Below, piece by piece: positions 1-8,433 of a DNA stretch of 64,000 nt. The stretch is from Maribacter vaceletii. Its GTDB lineage: Bacteria > Bacteroidota > Bacteroidia > Flavobacteriales > Flavobacteriaceae. A model generated the notes under the pieces. That model saw nothing but the letters and a program-made list of their open reading frames with translations. It searched no databases and had not been told where the DNA came from. Each line of letters starts with the position of its first letter. Positions within the stretch are counted from its first letter, which is position 1. The DNA lies in assembly GCF_003634105.1 (NCBI RefSeq), contig NZ_RBIQ01000007.1, forward strand, positions 1,550,001 through 1,614,000, written 5' to 3'. The translations under genes were made by a program, and so were the position numbers.

Positions 1-174
1 GGAAGTTTAACAAATAGGATTTTTGATGCAGAGAAAAATGCCTTTAAAAAATCTGGTTTAAATGGTTCTAGAATGGGAGATGCTGGATTATTAAGGTTCT
101 TTAGAAAACGTACATTGCTTATCCAGACAGGAAAACCACAGAGCATAAAAGATTTTGAAGAAATAAAGTTGTAA
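1..174 (+). CDS. C-terminal end of an unidentified protein (partial)
   Basis: The frame starting at base 1 is open for 57 codons and ends with TAA at 172-174, so the gene begins left of the window. The visible tail is basic, with a stretch reading MGDAGLLRFFRKRTLLIQTG, and has no signal or membrane segment. I do not recognise the family. It is followed by a strong hairpin terminator and lies tail-to-tail with the TonB receptor gene, so it is probably outside the catabolic island. Confidence 0.6.
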   Translation, partial: GSLTNRIFDAEKNAFKKSGLNGSRMGDAGLLRFFRKRTLLIQTGKPQSIKDFEEIKL

Positions 175-205
175 AAATCAGCTTATCAAGATTAATTTAG
201 AAACA

Positions 206-240
206 AAAAAACATGGACATTGTCCATGTTTTTTTGTTTT
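206..240. terminator. Bidirectional intrinsic terminator
   Basis: A near-perfect hairpin (arm ACATGGAC, loop ATT, arm GTCCATGT) is preceded by an A-run and followed by a T-run. It can therefore stop transcription from both sides. It lies between the end of the leftmost partial gene and the convergent TonB receptor gene. Confidence 0.8.
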
Positions 241-258
241 AAAAAGAGTAATAAAATT

Positions 259-293
259 AAAGACACCTTGAAAATCATAAACAAGATGTCTTT
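259..293 (-). terminator. Terminator-like hairpin after the TonB receptor gene
   Basis: On the minus strand AAAGACATCTTG pairs with CAAGGTGTCTTT over 12 bp including one G-U pair, with an 11-nt loop and a T-rich tail. On the plus strand the same position would be a mismatch. This fits an RNA made from the minus strand, that is, the TonB receptor transcript. Confidence 0.6.
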
Positions 294-320
294 AGCACTA
301 ATTAACTCAAAAAAATAATT

Positions 321-2975
321 TTAGAATGTATACCCTAAGGTAAATAATACCCTTTTTGGGTTTTGGAATACTGCAGAAGATATTCTTCCTATACCATCTG
401 GATTAGCTTGCAACTCTCTTAAACTAGCATCTCCATCCTGTCCGCCAACTACAAGTTGTCTTGCATTAGCGCCATCGAAAAGGTTCTTAATACGCATGCT
501 AATTTTTAATTCATCTGTGCCTAATGGGAATGTATAATACGCACCAAGATTGTATTCAGACATTGTAGGAAGTTCAACAAGATTTAATACATCTGCATAA
601 GCTCCTGAGTATGTTACACCTCCAAAATCTGCACCCCATCTATCTGTACCATATCCAATATTTAAATTATAAATGGTAGAAGGTCTATTTTGCGCCTTTA
701 ATCCACCAATATCAAAGGCTTGTAAGCCATTTTCGGTAGTAACAAGATTAAGCCCATATATGTTATCAGGATCTGTGCTAGAACTTAATGGTACTAAGAA
801 TTTTTTATATTCAGAATTAGAAAGTGTTACCGCTCCCCTTAATAAAAGCCCTTTTATCGTTTTTGGTGTATATACTGCGGAAAGTTCTCCACCAAAGATT
901 TTATTAGAACCAGCAGGTTCTTCTACCCATTCACCAAGATCACCATTGAAAATAGTTGCGGTTCTATTGTCTATAGTAGTATTGAACATGGTTATATCTA
1001 AAGTTAAATCACCTAGACCTGCTCTATAACCTATTTCTAGATTATTAACAATTTCATTTTCATCTGGTAAAATAGTTGTCAAGTTAATAGAACCTGGTAA
1101 TGAAAACGCTCTAACATAATTGGCATAAATAGCAGAAGATTCTCCTAATAAATAATTAGCACCTATAGAATACGATAAATCATTAAATTTTAATTCGTTT
1201 TCTTCAAATGTAGCAGGATCGTAATCAACACCTGTTAGTCTTATTTCTTGTGGATCATTGTTGAATCTAGTTTTTAACCAATCGTAACGAAAAGAAACGT
1301 TAACACTTAATTTTTCGTTAAATACCATTTCATCTCCTATAAAAAAGGCTGTACTTGTTTCCTGTCTATTAGAAGAAGTATTAGAAACATAAGAAGTTGG
1401 TGGTAAGGAAGGGTCGCTAAAAGATCCATTAGAAAAACCAAAAGCACTTGCTACGTTTGGATTTCTAAAGGTTACGTTTGTTCCATATATGAAATTTAAA
1501 CCCAAACGATCTCTTTCTGCTGTGCTATAATACACACCTCCACTAATATTATGCTCAGCGTTAGCTCCTTTAATTTGCTTAGAAATTCTATGTTCAGTAA
1601 TCCAATCTCTATTTTGGTTATCTGCTGCACCATTAAATCTACTTACTGTTGTGTTTACGTCATAAAAAGTAGAGAAGTTAAATTCATTTATATCTAGATA
1701 TTTAAAATCATTATATCTAAACCTTTCATTCCAGAACCATCCGTTTCCTAAATCAATATTAAAATCTACTCCAACAGTCGTACCTATTGTTTTTTCTTTA
1801 TTTCGTCCTGGATTATCTCTAAGAGCAACACCATTAGCATCAGTAGCCGTAGAAGTATCAAAGAAAGCATTTCTTACCCCAATTTCACCAAAAACTGTAG
1901 TAAGGTTTCCTGCATCATTAAAAAATGTGTTAGCTGGGTGCCAGCCTTCTAATATTTTGCCGTTTTCTAAATCCCAAGGACCATCTGTTATGTTTTGAAA
2001 TTGGTTGTTAAAAGTACTTCCATATACACGAATGGAAGACGTTTCTGTAATAAGCCAATCAAAATTAGCTCTAATTTGGGCTCCTCTATCTTTAGCAAAC
2101 TGCTCCTTAACACCAGAATCTTCTAAAACATAACCACCTATATTATAACGAATCTTTTCAGTAAGAGGCCCATTAAAATTAAAATCTGCTCTAAAATCTA
2201 CTTCATCTTCAAATTGGTGACCTTCTCTAGAATTATTGCTATACTTTGTTAAAGAAAAAGACCCTTTATGTTCCGTTCCTCCAACTTTAGATATTATATT
2301 TATTGCACCAGCTGCTGCAGCTCTACCAAAAAGAGTTGCTGCAGCACCACGTACTACTTCAATAGTTTGAACACTTGGGTCAATACCAAAGAACTCTTGG
2401 GTCCCACCAGTTAATGCTTGGGTACCTGTAATAGGTAAACCATCAATTAAGGTAGTAGTATAACTTGATCCCCCCGGAAAACCGCGAATATTAAATCCAC
2501 CTTTTCTACCTTGGGTTTCATCAATGGTTATACCTGGTGTATTTTGAATTGCTTCAGAAAATGATTCAGGCTTTAAAATATTTAATTCCTGAGTACCAAT
2601 AGTATTAATTGCTGTTGTAGCTTGTAGTTTTCTTACTGGTTTCCTAGTAGAGGATACAACAACTTCATTTAAAAGACTTACATCTTCTTTAAGTTGAACA
2701 TTAGCTACTGATCCGCTTACCTCAACTTTCTTTCGGCCAAAACCAATATAGGAGAATATTAAAACATCTCCGTTTGCTGCTTGTATGCTATACATACCAT
2801 TGTCATCAGTTACTACACCATTAGAGGTGCCTTGTTGCTGTACTGTTGCTCCTAAGATTGGAACATTGTTGTCGTCTGTTACTTTTCCTGTTACTGTTCC
2901 TTGGGCAAAAGCTCCTGCCGAACACAGTAAAAAACTAAGGAAACAAATCAAATGTGAAATTTTGTACGTTTTCAT
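321..2975 (-). CDS. TonB-dependent outer-membrane receptor
   Basis: An 884-residue outer-membrane receptor for TonB-driven uptake. Residues 1-25 are a signal peptide ending AFAQ. Residues about 27-100 form a carboxypeptidase-regulatory-like (CarboxypepD_reg) domain typical of Bacteroidota receptors. A plug domain follows (about 110-230, with GGFNIRGFPGG and VVRGAAATLFGRAAAAGAINI), then a long beta-barrel ending in a terminal Phe (LGYTF). The plug and barrel resemble siderophore-type receptors more than SusC, and there is no SusD partner. Tandem TTAA-N5-TTAA operator units lie 118 bp upstream, so I infer it imports the substrate of the neighbouring island. The substrate cannot be read from sequence, and ferric-siderophore uptake remains an alternative. 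Confidence 0.93.
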   Translation of the reverse strand: MKTYKISHLICFLSFLLCSAGAFAQGTVTGKVTDDNNVPILGATVQQQGTSNGVVTDDNGMYSIQAANGDVLIFSYIGFGRKKVEVSGSVANVQLKEDVSLLNEVVVSSTRKPVRKLQATTAINTIGTQELNILKPESFSEAIQNTPGITIDETQGRKGGFNIRGFPGGSSYTTTLIDGLPITGTQALTGGTQEFFGIDPSVQTIEVVRGAAATLFGRAAAAGAINIISKVGGTEHKGSFSLTKYSNNSREGHQFEDEVDFRADFNFNGPLTEKIRYNIGGYVLEDSGVKEQFAKDRGAQIRANFDWLITETSSIRVYGSTFNNQFQNITDGPWDLENGKILEGWHPANTFFNDAGNLTTVFGEIGVRNAFFDTSTATDANGVALRDNPGRNKEKTIGTTVGVDFNIDLGNGWFWNERFRYNDFKYLDINEFNFSTFYDVNTTVSRFNGAADNQNRDWITEHRISKQIKGANAEHNISGGVYYSTAERDRLGLNFIYGTNVTFRNPNVASAFGFSNGSFSDPSLPPTSYVSNTSSNRQETSTAFFIGDEMVFNEKLSVNVSFRYDWLKTRFNNDPQEIRLTGVDYDPATFEENELKFNDLSYSIGANYLLGESSAIYANYVRAFSLPGSINLTTILPDENEIVNNLEIGYRAGLGDLTLDITMFNTTIDNRTATIFNGDLGEWVEEPAGSNKIFGGELSAVYTPKTIKGLLLRGAVTLSNSEYKKFLVPLSSSTDPDNIYGLNLVTTENGLQAFDIGGLKAQNRPSTIYNLNIGYGTDRWGADFGGVTYSGAYADVLNLVELPTMSEYNLGAYYTFPLGTDELKISMRIKNLFDGANARQLVVGGQDGDASLRELQANPDGIGRISSAVFQNPKRVLFTLGYTF

Positions 2976-3093
2976 AGGTGTTTAATTATTAGTTCAATTT
3001 AGTTAGTTTAACATAGTGTTTTTGGTAGTTCTCGCCTTTTCTATAGATGTGTTTTTAACAGATTGGGCTTTAAATTCTTCACCAATATAATAA

Positions 3094-3122
3094 TTAATAA
3101 TGTTAATTGTTAATTAAATTAA
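3094..3122. promoter_or_regulatory. Tandem TTAA-N5-TTAA operator, TonB side
   Basis: TTAATAATGTTAA (3094-3106) and TTAATTAAATTAA (3110-3122) are two 13-bp palindromic units with starts exactly 16 bp apart. The same architecture occurs before other transcription units of the island. It lies 118 bp upstream of the receptor start codon. Confidence 0.65.
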
Positions 3123-3326
3123 CTATTTTTTCAAAAAAAATTGAATTTTGTTATTTTTGAGTTAAATTTTTAGAAATATGTAATTTTTGTTGCGTTTATT
3201 TAAAAATTAATCAATGTACTGCAGATTGTGTTGCTAATAACATATAAAATTTAGGCATATATATATTAAGGTATAATTTTTTATTTTTAAATAGTTTATA
3301 CAGTATACTTTTAAAAGTAAATTTAA

Positions 3327-3355
3327 TTAAATCAATAAACTATTAACTAAGTTAA
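3327..3355. promoter_or_regulatory. TTAA-N5-TTAA operator, DUF1838 side
   Basis: TTAACTAAGTTAA (3343-3355) is a perfect palindrome about a central A and is followed by CTAAT. A degenerate second unit (TTAAATCAATAAA) lies 16 bp upstream at 3327. The start codon of the DUF1838 gene is 79 bp downstream. Confidence 0.65.
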
Positions 3356-3434
3356 CTAATTTTTTTTGTAGTTTAGAGCTTACTAAAAATTAGTACAAGC
3401 GTTTAGTATGCTTAATATAATTTAAATTATAGAT

Positions 3435-4301
3435 ATGAGACTTATTAGTAGTTTATTCCTTGCCTTTTTTATTTTTATGGGTTGTAAAGATGAAAAACAA
3501 TTAGAAACCCAGAAAGAGGAAAAAGAAGTATTACATCCTTCTCAAGATAAAAAATCTTACAAACATGCTCCAGAACCTCTTAAAACATGGGTAAATGCTA
3601 GAGCTGGAACAGGAAAACCAGTACACTGGATAGCAGAGGGTAGTGTATATGAATACCCGTCTGGAAAAAAACTTTTTGGTATGATTGGTTTTGATAGCTC
3701 CACCATAATTTGGCCAGAAGAAGAAAATGGTAAAATAACCCATTTAACCAGAAAAACTTTTGCGTATACAGATCCAGAGACAGGAGAGGTTATTACAGAG
3801 TACAATGGTAATAAAGTAGAGCCAATTGCATATCCTTACCAAATGATAACTTATAGATTAGAAAACAACAAAATTTTTGGTGATGTAGAACAAGGAGTAG
3901 GAGAAAGAGTACAACAAATTAAAGCTAAAGAAGGTATTCCTTATAGAAAAATGGGAAATACATTTGTGTACAATGCTTCTGTTTTTTTAGATTTTCCTTT
4001 GCCTTCAGGAACTCAATATCAAGCATGGGAAAATTACGATTTTTTTATACATCCAGAGGCTACTGTAGAGGAGCCACATCAAATGAGTTGGCAGCGTTAT
4101 GGCAAATTACCAAAATGGGCTGGTGATGGTCATGCTATTATTCAACTATATTCTTGGCGGGTAGAAAGCCATGAAGAATTTCCTTCAAATCTTTTAAATT
4201 GGGCAAAAGAAGTTAAACCTAAATGGCTTAATCCTCCAAAAGATGTAGCAGAGATAAGAGCGCTACAAAAAGGTAAAGCTGGTGCTGGTTGGGGAAGGTA
4301 A
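3435..4301 (+). CDS. DUF1838 family lipoprotein
   Basis: A 288-residue protein with a lipoprotein signal (hydrophobic run then FMGC, Cys at about 17), so probably anchored in the envelope. The mature part matches DUF1838 by its layout: a WIAEGSVYEYPSGK segment early, then TDPETGEV near residue 115, and aromatic-rich strands to the end. DUF1838 has no established function. Three more members lie in this island (31190, 33193, 47422), each near a VOC or CpcT-like gene. Here a VOC gene follows after 66 bp in the same direction. This copy lacks the NPxTG part of the family pattern, so it is a divergent member. Confidence 0.8.
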   Translation: MRLISSLFLAFFIFMGCKDEKQLETQKEEKEVLHPSQDKKSYKHAPEPLKTWVNARAGTGKPVHWIAEGSVYEYPSGKKLFGMIGFDSSTIIWPEEENGKITHLTRKTFAYTDPETGEVITEYNGNKVEPIAYPYQMITYRLENNKIFGDVEQGVGERVQQIKAKEGIPYRKMGNTFVYNASVFLDFPLPSGTQYQAWENYDFFIHPEATVEEPHQMSWQRYGKLPKWAGDGHAIIQLYSWRVESHEEFPSNLLNWAKEVKPKWLNPPKDVAEIRALQKGKAGAGWGR

Positions 4302-4367
4302 TTCTAATTGCTTTTTTATGTATAAAGCAAAAAACTAATTTACAATTTAACTGAAAAATAAAACATC

Positions 4368-5396
4368 ATGATTAAGCAGCAAGAAATTAGAGGAGTTTAT
4401 GAATCATGTATAGGGGTTCCCGATCTTATAGCGGCAATTGCATTTTGGAACCAATTTGGTTACCGAATTGTAGATCAAGGCGAATTATCTGCAGAAAGCG
4501 CAAAAAAACTTTATAATGTTAACTCAAAAGTTAAGTCAGTTCAATTACAACATTTAGATAGTGATCATAGTTTTATACGATTAATGCAATGGGATAAACC
4601 AACAAATAAAGGTATAGGTTATACTGCTAATCTCCGTTATAACGGTGGTAGATGGGGTGTGTTATTAACAAAAAGTGTTCTTAATATTTTAAACCATGTA
4701 GAAGATGCTATTGCTAAAGGAGATTTATGGTCTTTTATTATGCCGCATTGGTTACAGGTGTATCAAATGGAAAAAGGAAAACCATTTTTTGATAGACCAC
4801 TTGGCGTTAGAGAAGGAATTGCTTTACACCCTTATTGCAGATTAGCAATTTTTGAAAGATATAATTATGAAAAACCGACTTATGGTAATATAGATGAAAA
4901 TTCTTTTTTAAAATCTAGTCAATTTACACATCATGGAATCTTATTGCGTACAGATGACATTAGTTCATTAAAATTCTATGATGAATGTCTTGGTTTGTTA
5001 AGACAAAAAGAACAAAATTTAGGAGGAAAACCTACTTGTTCATCTGGTAACCAACAGACTTTTGGTCTTAGCAGTTCTGAGGTTTATAGTATTCATGATT
5101 TTGATGACCCAAGATCTTCTTTAGATGTTAAAGGTCATTTGTCTGGGCGTTTAAAAATTGTTAGAATGTACACTTCTTCAGAAATGAAAGATGTTCATGA
5201 CCTTTCTCGACCGGGTTCCCTTGGAATGTCTCTTTTAACTTATCAAGTGAGAGATATTGAAATGTATAGAAAAAAGGTTATAGAAGGTGGAGCTACTAAT
5301 GTTACAGAAATCTATGAAAATGAATTTAAAGAACCCAGTATTTCATTTAATTCCCCTGATGGATTGACATGGAATTTAGTTGGGAATTTAATATAA
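4368..5396 (+). CDS. Two-domain VOC (glyoxalase/extradiol dioxygenase fold) protein
   Basis: A 342-residue cytosolic protein (no signal) built of two vicinal-oxygen-chelate modules. The first starts at about residue 8 (GVYESCIGVPDL) and the second at about 184 (FTHHGILLRTDDISSLKFYDECLGLL). It ends with the typical SPDGLTWNL strand. VOC proteins are metal-dependent lyases, isomerases or ring-cleaving dioxygenases. The reaction here cannot be assigned. It is related in layout to the two-domain VOC genes at 32225, 36245 and 44924 and probably shares a transcript with the DUF1838 gene upstream. Confidence 0.8.
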   Translation: MIKQQEIRGVYESCIGVPDLIAAIAFWNQFGYRIVDQGELSAESAKKLYNVNSKVKSVQLQHLDSDHSFIRLMQWDKPTNKGIGYTANLRYNGGRWGVLLTKSVLNILNHVEDAIAKGDLWSFIMPHWLQVYQMEKGKPFFDRPLGVREGIALHPYCRLAIFERYNYEKPTYGNIDENSFLKSSQFTHHGILLRTDDISSLKFYDECLGLLRQKEQNLGGKPTCSSGNQQTFGLSSSEVYSIHDFDDPRSSLDVKGHLSGRLKIVRMYTSSEMKDVHDLSRPGSLGMSLLTYQVRDIEMYRKKVIEGGATNVTEIYENEFKEPSISFNSPDGLTWNLVGNLI

Positions 5397-5414
5397 TTCG
5401 CCATGTAATTATAA

Positions 5415-5525
5415 AGTGCAGATAAGTTTAAATATAGAGTTAGGAGTACTTCTAAAACTGATGATTCTAGTTTAACAACCTTTGCAGATTACGATTTTCA
5501 TGATTTAGATAAGATAAAAGATTAA
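5415..5525 (+). pseudogene. Remnant of a CpcT/CpeT-like gene (C-terminal end only)
   Basis: A short open frame ending with TAA at 5523-5525 and preceded in frame by a stop at 5412. It encodes FKYRVRSTSK, then TTFADYDFHDLDKIKD. This matches the C-terminus of the CpcT-like protein at 35547-36224, which ends in SYRDK, then TAANYAYHDLDRIK. No start codon or rest of the gene is present, so I read it as the surviving tail of a deleted paralogue. A strong terminator follows directly. Confidence 0.65.
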
Positions 5526-5533
5526 TTTTTAGT

Positions 5534-5571
5534 AAAAAAGCCCTTGTTTATATATGAACAAGGGCTTTTAT
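5534..5571 (+). terminator. Intrinsic terminator
   Basis: A 12-bp perfect stem (AAAGCCCTTGTT / AACAAGGGCTTT) with an 8-nt loop, an A-run before and a T-run after. It closes the DUF1838-VOC unit, together with the CpcT remnant, ahead of the AceE operon. Confidence 0.85.
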
Positions 5572-5664
5572 ATTCACATATTTTAGGTGTAAAATATTGA
5601 TAATAAGTAGAAATGGGAAGTAAAAATACTTTTATTAAAAATATTTTTTTTAAAATAAATTTAG

Positions 5665-5693
5665 TTAACATAATTAATAGTTAATAATATTAA
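5665..5693. promoter_or_regulatory. Tandem TTAA-N5-TTAA operator before the AceE operon
   Basis: TTAACATAATTAA (5665-5677) and TTAATAATATTAA (5681-5693, a perfect palindrome) have starts 16 bp apart. The aceE-like start codon is 50 bp downstream. A possible -7-like box TATCTTTA lies at 5705-5712, one base off the Bacteroidetes consensus. Confidence 0.7.
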
Positions 5694-5743
5694 TTAAAAT
5701 TTATTATCTTTAGACGGTATTTAACATACTCAATATTAAGGCT

Positions 5744-8413
5744 ATGAATGAAACAGTAAAAGCTAACGATTTAGAATGGGGTCAAGAGTTACAAGAATGG
5801 ATAGCATCTTTAGATGAAGTTATTCAAGATTTAGGAGATGAACAGGCTGCAAAACTTATACGCCGTTTACGAGCATTCGCAATTAAAAAAGGAGTAAAAC
5901 TGGCTGGGGAAGCTCTTAACTCTCCGTACATAAATACTATAAACGTAAAACACCAGCCTCCATACCCTGGAGATACGGTATTAGAAACTAAAATAGAAAA
6001 TATTAATCGCTGGAATGCTATGGCAATGGTATTACAGGGGTATGATAGTGGAGCAGGTGTAGGAGGGCATATTGCCACCTACGCATCGGCAGCTAGTATG
6101 TACGAGGTTGGTTTAAATCATTTTTTTAGAAAAAAATCGGAAGATTATGGAGGAGATTTAGTCTCTTTTCAGCCGCACGCCGCACCTGGAATATATGCAA
6201 GAGCATTACTAGAAGGACGTTTAACAGAAGATAATCTTAAAAATTTTAGAAGAGAACTACAAGCAGAAGGTGGTTTACCATCGTATCCGCATCCAAGAAG
6301 AATGCCATCTTTTTGGGAAATACCTGCAGCCTCAATGGGACTTATAGGGGTAAGCGCCATATACCAAGCTCGTTTTCAAAAATATTTAGAAAATAGAGGA
6401 TTAAAAGAGAAAAAAGGAGGTAAAATTTGGGCATTTGTTGGGGATGGAGAAATGGATGAACCAGAAACTCTTGGAACTTTAAATATTGCCGTAAGGGAGC
6501 AGCTAGATAATTTGGTGCTTGTAGTAAATTGTAATTTACAGCGCTTAGATGGCCCTGTTCGTGGTAATGGAAAAGTTATTCAAGAATTGGAAAGAAGCTT
6601 CTTAGGAGCAGGTTGGAATGTTACTAAGGTAATTTGGGGAAGCGAGTGGGATTCTTTAATAGAAAGAGATCATAAAGGTATTTTGGTAGATAGAATGAAT
6701 GAAGCCTTAGATGGCGATTACCAAATGTACTCTGTGTTGCCAGGAGATGAAGTTCGTAAGCATTGGATAAAAGATAACCCAGAGTTAGAACAATTAATGC
6801 AATCTTTATCTGATGAAGAAATAAGAACTATTAGACGTGGAGGGCATGATTATAAAAAAATATTTGCAGCATTTGATAAAGCAGCAAAACCAAATGGAAA
6901 GCCTAGTGTAATACTTATGAAAACCTTAAAGGGGTATGGCATGGGAGATTCTGGTGAAGGAAAAAATACGACGCACCAGAAAAAAAGCATGACGGCAGAT
7001 GAACGTATAGACGCAGCTGCAAGATTTGGTATTCCAATGAGTAAAGAAGATGCTGCAAAAGCTAAATTTTATATACCATCTCCAGATAGTCCAGAGATTA
7101 AATACCTTAAAGAAAAAAGAGAAGCTTTAGGAGGGTATTTACCAGAGCGTAAAGATGAAAGTATTACAATAAAAACTCCCGGAGACGATTTGTTTGGCGA
7201 GTTTTATGAAGGTACAGGAGATAGAGAGGTTTCTACCACTATGGTTTTGGTAAGGTTAATCACAAAACTAATTCGTCATGATGGTATTAAAGAATATATA
7301 GTTCCTATTATTCCGGATGAGGCAAGAACTTTTGGTTTAGATGGCCTTTTCCGTTATGCAGGAATTTATCAGCCTAAAGGGCAATTATACAAACCAGTAG
7401 ATGCTGGTAGTGTTTCGTATTATAGAGAAAGTGTAGATGGTCAAATACTACAAGAGGGTATTTGTGAAGCTGGTGCAATAGCTTCTTTTATGGCAGCAGG
7501 TTCTGCTTATGCGATGCATGGCTTGCCAATGATTCCTTTTTACGTTTTCTATTCCATTTTTGGTTTTCAGCGTGTGGGAGATATGATTTGGGCATGTGGA
7601 GATATGCTTTGTAAAGGTTTTTTAATTGGAGGAACTTCAGGAAGAACAACTCTTAATGGTGAAGGAGTACAACACCAAGATGGACATTCACATATGCTTT
7701 CTAGTGTAGTTCCAAATATGAAAAGTTACGATCCTTCTTTTGCTTATGAATTGGCGATTATAATTAAAGATGGTATTTATAGAATGTATGAGATGCAAGA
7801 AAAAATCTTTTACTATATCACGGTAACTAACGAGAATTACACTATGCCAGTTATGCCTAAAGGTGTAGAAGAAGGTGTAATTAAAGGAATGTATCGCTAT
7901 CAAAAATCAACAAAAAAATCTAAAAGAAAAGCACATTTAATGGGTAGTGGTTCTATAATGAGTCAGGTTTTAGAAGCAAAAGAGCTATTAGAGAGCATGG
8001 ATATTTCTACAGACATTTGGAGTGTTACAAGTTATACAGAGCTGCAACGAGAAGCTTTAAATGCAGAAAGAGAAGCGTTATTATCTACAGCAGAAAAGAA
8101 GCCTAAATCCTATATAGAGACAATATTAGAAAAGGAAACTGGTGTTTTTGTTTCCGTATCTGATTATATGAAATCTTGGGGTATGGGTATCTCTAAATGG
8201 ATGCCAGAGGCATACCATGTTTTAGGGACAGATGGTTATGGTTTAAGCGAATCTAGAACCGATTTAAGAGACTATTTTGAAATTAGTCCTAAGTACATTG
8301 CTTTAGCAGCACTTCAATTACTAAGAAAAGAAGGAGAGGTTACAGCAAAAGAAGTTAAAGATTTTATTAAAGCACAAAATATTGACAGTGCTAAAATTAA
8401 CCCTGCATTGTAA
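5744..8413 (+). CDS. aceE: AceE-type 2-oxoacid dehydrogenase E1 (homodimeric)
   Basis: An 889-residue thiamine-diphosphate enzyme of the homodimeric pyruvate dehydrogenase E1 family, the same length as E. coli AceE. It decarboxylates a 2-oxoacid and passes the acyl group to E2 lipoate. The ThDP motif GDGEMDEPE sits near residue 232, and the family segments HPRRMPSFWEIP and HQDGHSHMLSSVVPN are intact. The E2 gene follows after 20 bp. No E3 (dihydrolipoamide dehydrogenase) is nearby, so E3 would be shared with another complex. AceE relatives also act on 2-oxobutanoate in catabolic clusters (for example MdeB), so the substrate here may be pyruvate or 2-oxobutanoate. Family certain, substrate inferred. 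Confidence 0.93.
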   Translation: MNETVKANDLEWGQELQEWIASLDEVIQDLGDEQAAKLIRRLRAFAIKKGVKLAGEALNSPYINTINVKHQPPYPGDTVLETKIENINRWNAMAMVLQGYDSGAGVGGHIATYASAASMYEVGLNHFFRKKSEDYGGDLVSFQPHAAPGIYARALLEGRLTEDNLKNFRRELQAEGGLPSYPHPRRMPSFWEIPAASMGLIGVSAIYQARFQKYLENRGLKEKKGGKIWAFVGDGEMDEPETLGTLNIAVREQLDNLVLVVNCNLQRLDGPVRGNGKVIQELERSFLGAGWNVTKVIWGSEWDSLIERDHKGILVDRMNEALDGDYQMYSVLPGDEVRKHWIKDNPELEQLMQSLSDEEIRTIRRGGHDYKKIFAAFDKAAKPNGKPSVILMKTLKGYGMGDSGEGKNTTHQKKSMTADERIDAAARFGIPMSKEDAAKAKFYIPSPDSPEIKYLKEKREALGGYLPERKDESITIKTPGDDLFGEFYEGTGDREVSTTMVLVRLITKLIRHDGIKEYIVPIIPDEARTFGLDGLFRYAGIYQPKGQLYKPVDAGSVSYYRESVDGQILQEGICEAGAIASFMAAGSAYAMHGLPMIPFYVFYSIFGFQRVGDMIWACGDMLCKGFLIGGTSGRTTLNGEGVQHQDGHSHMLSSVVPNMKSYDPSFAYELAIIIKDGIYRMYEMQEKIFYYITVTNENYTMPVMPKGVEEGVIKGMYRYQKSTKKSKRKAHLMGSGSIMSQVLEAKELLESMDISTDIWSVTSYTELQREALNAEREALLSTAEKKPKSYIETILEKETGVFVSVSDYMKSWGMGISKWMPEAYHVLGTDGYGLSESRTDLRDYFEISPKYIALAALQLLRKEGEVTAKEVKDFIKAQNIDSAKINPAL

Positions 8414-8433
8414 TAAAGTAAAATTCTAGACAG

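Larger units (their letters stand above)
2976..3434. other. Divergent intergenic region between TonB receptor and DUF1838 gene
   Basis: This 459-bp very AT-rich region separates the minus-strand receptor gene from the plus-strand DUF1838 gene. It contains two operator-like elements (3094-3122 and 3327-3355), listed separately. No other gene or ORF with a plausible product was seen. A sequence matching the Bacteroidetes -7 box except at one position (TATATTGG, minus strand, 3082-3089) lies just inside the left element, but no -33 box is evident. Confidence 0.6.
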
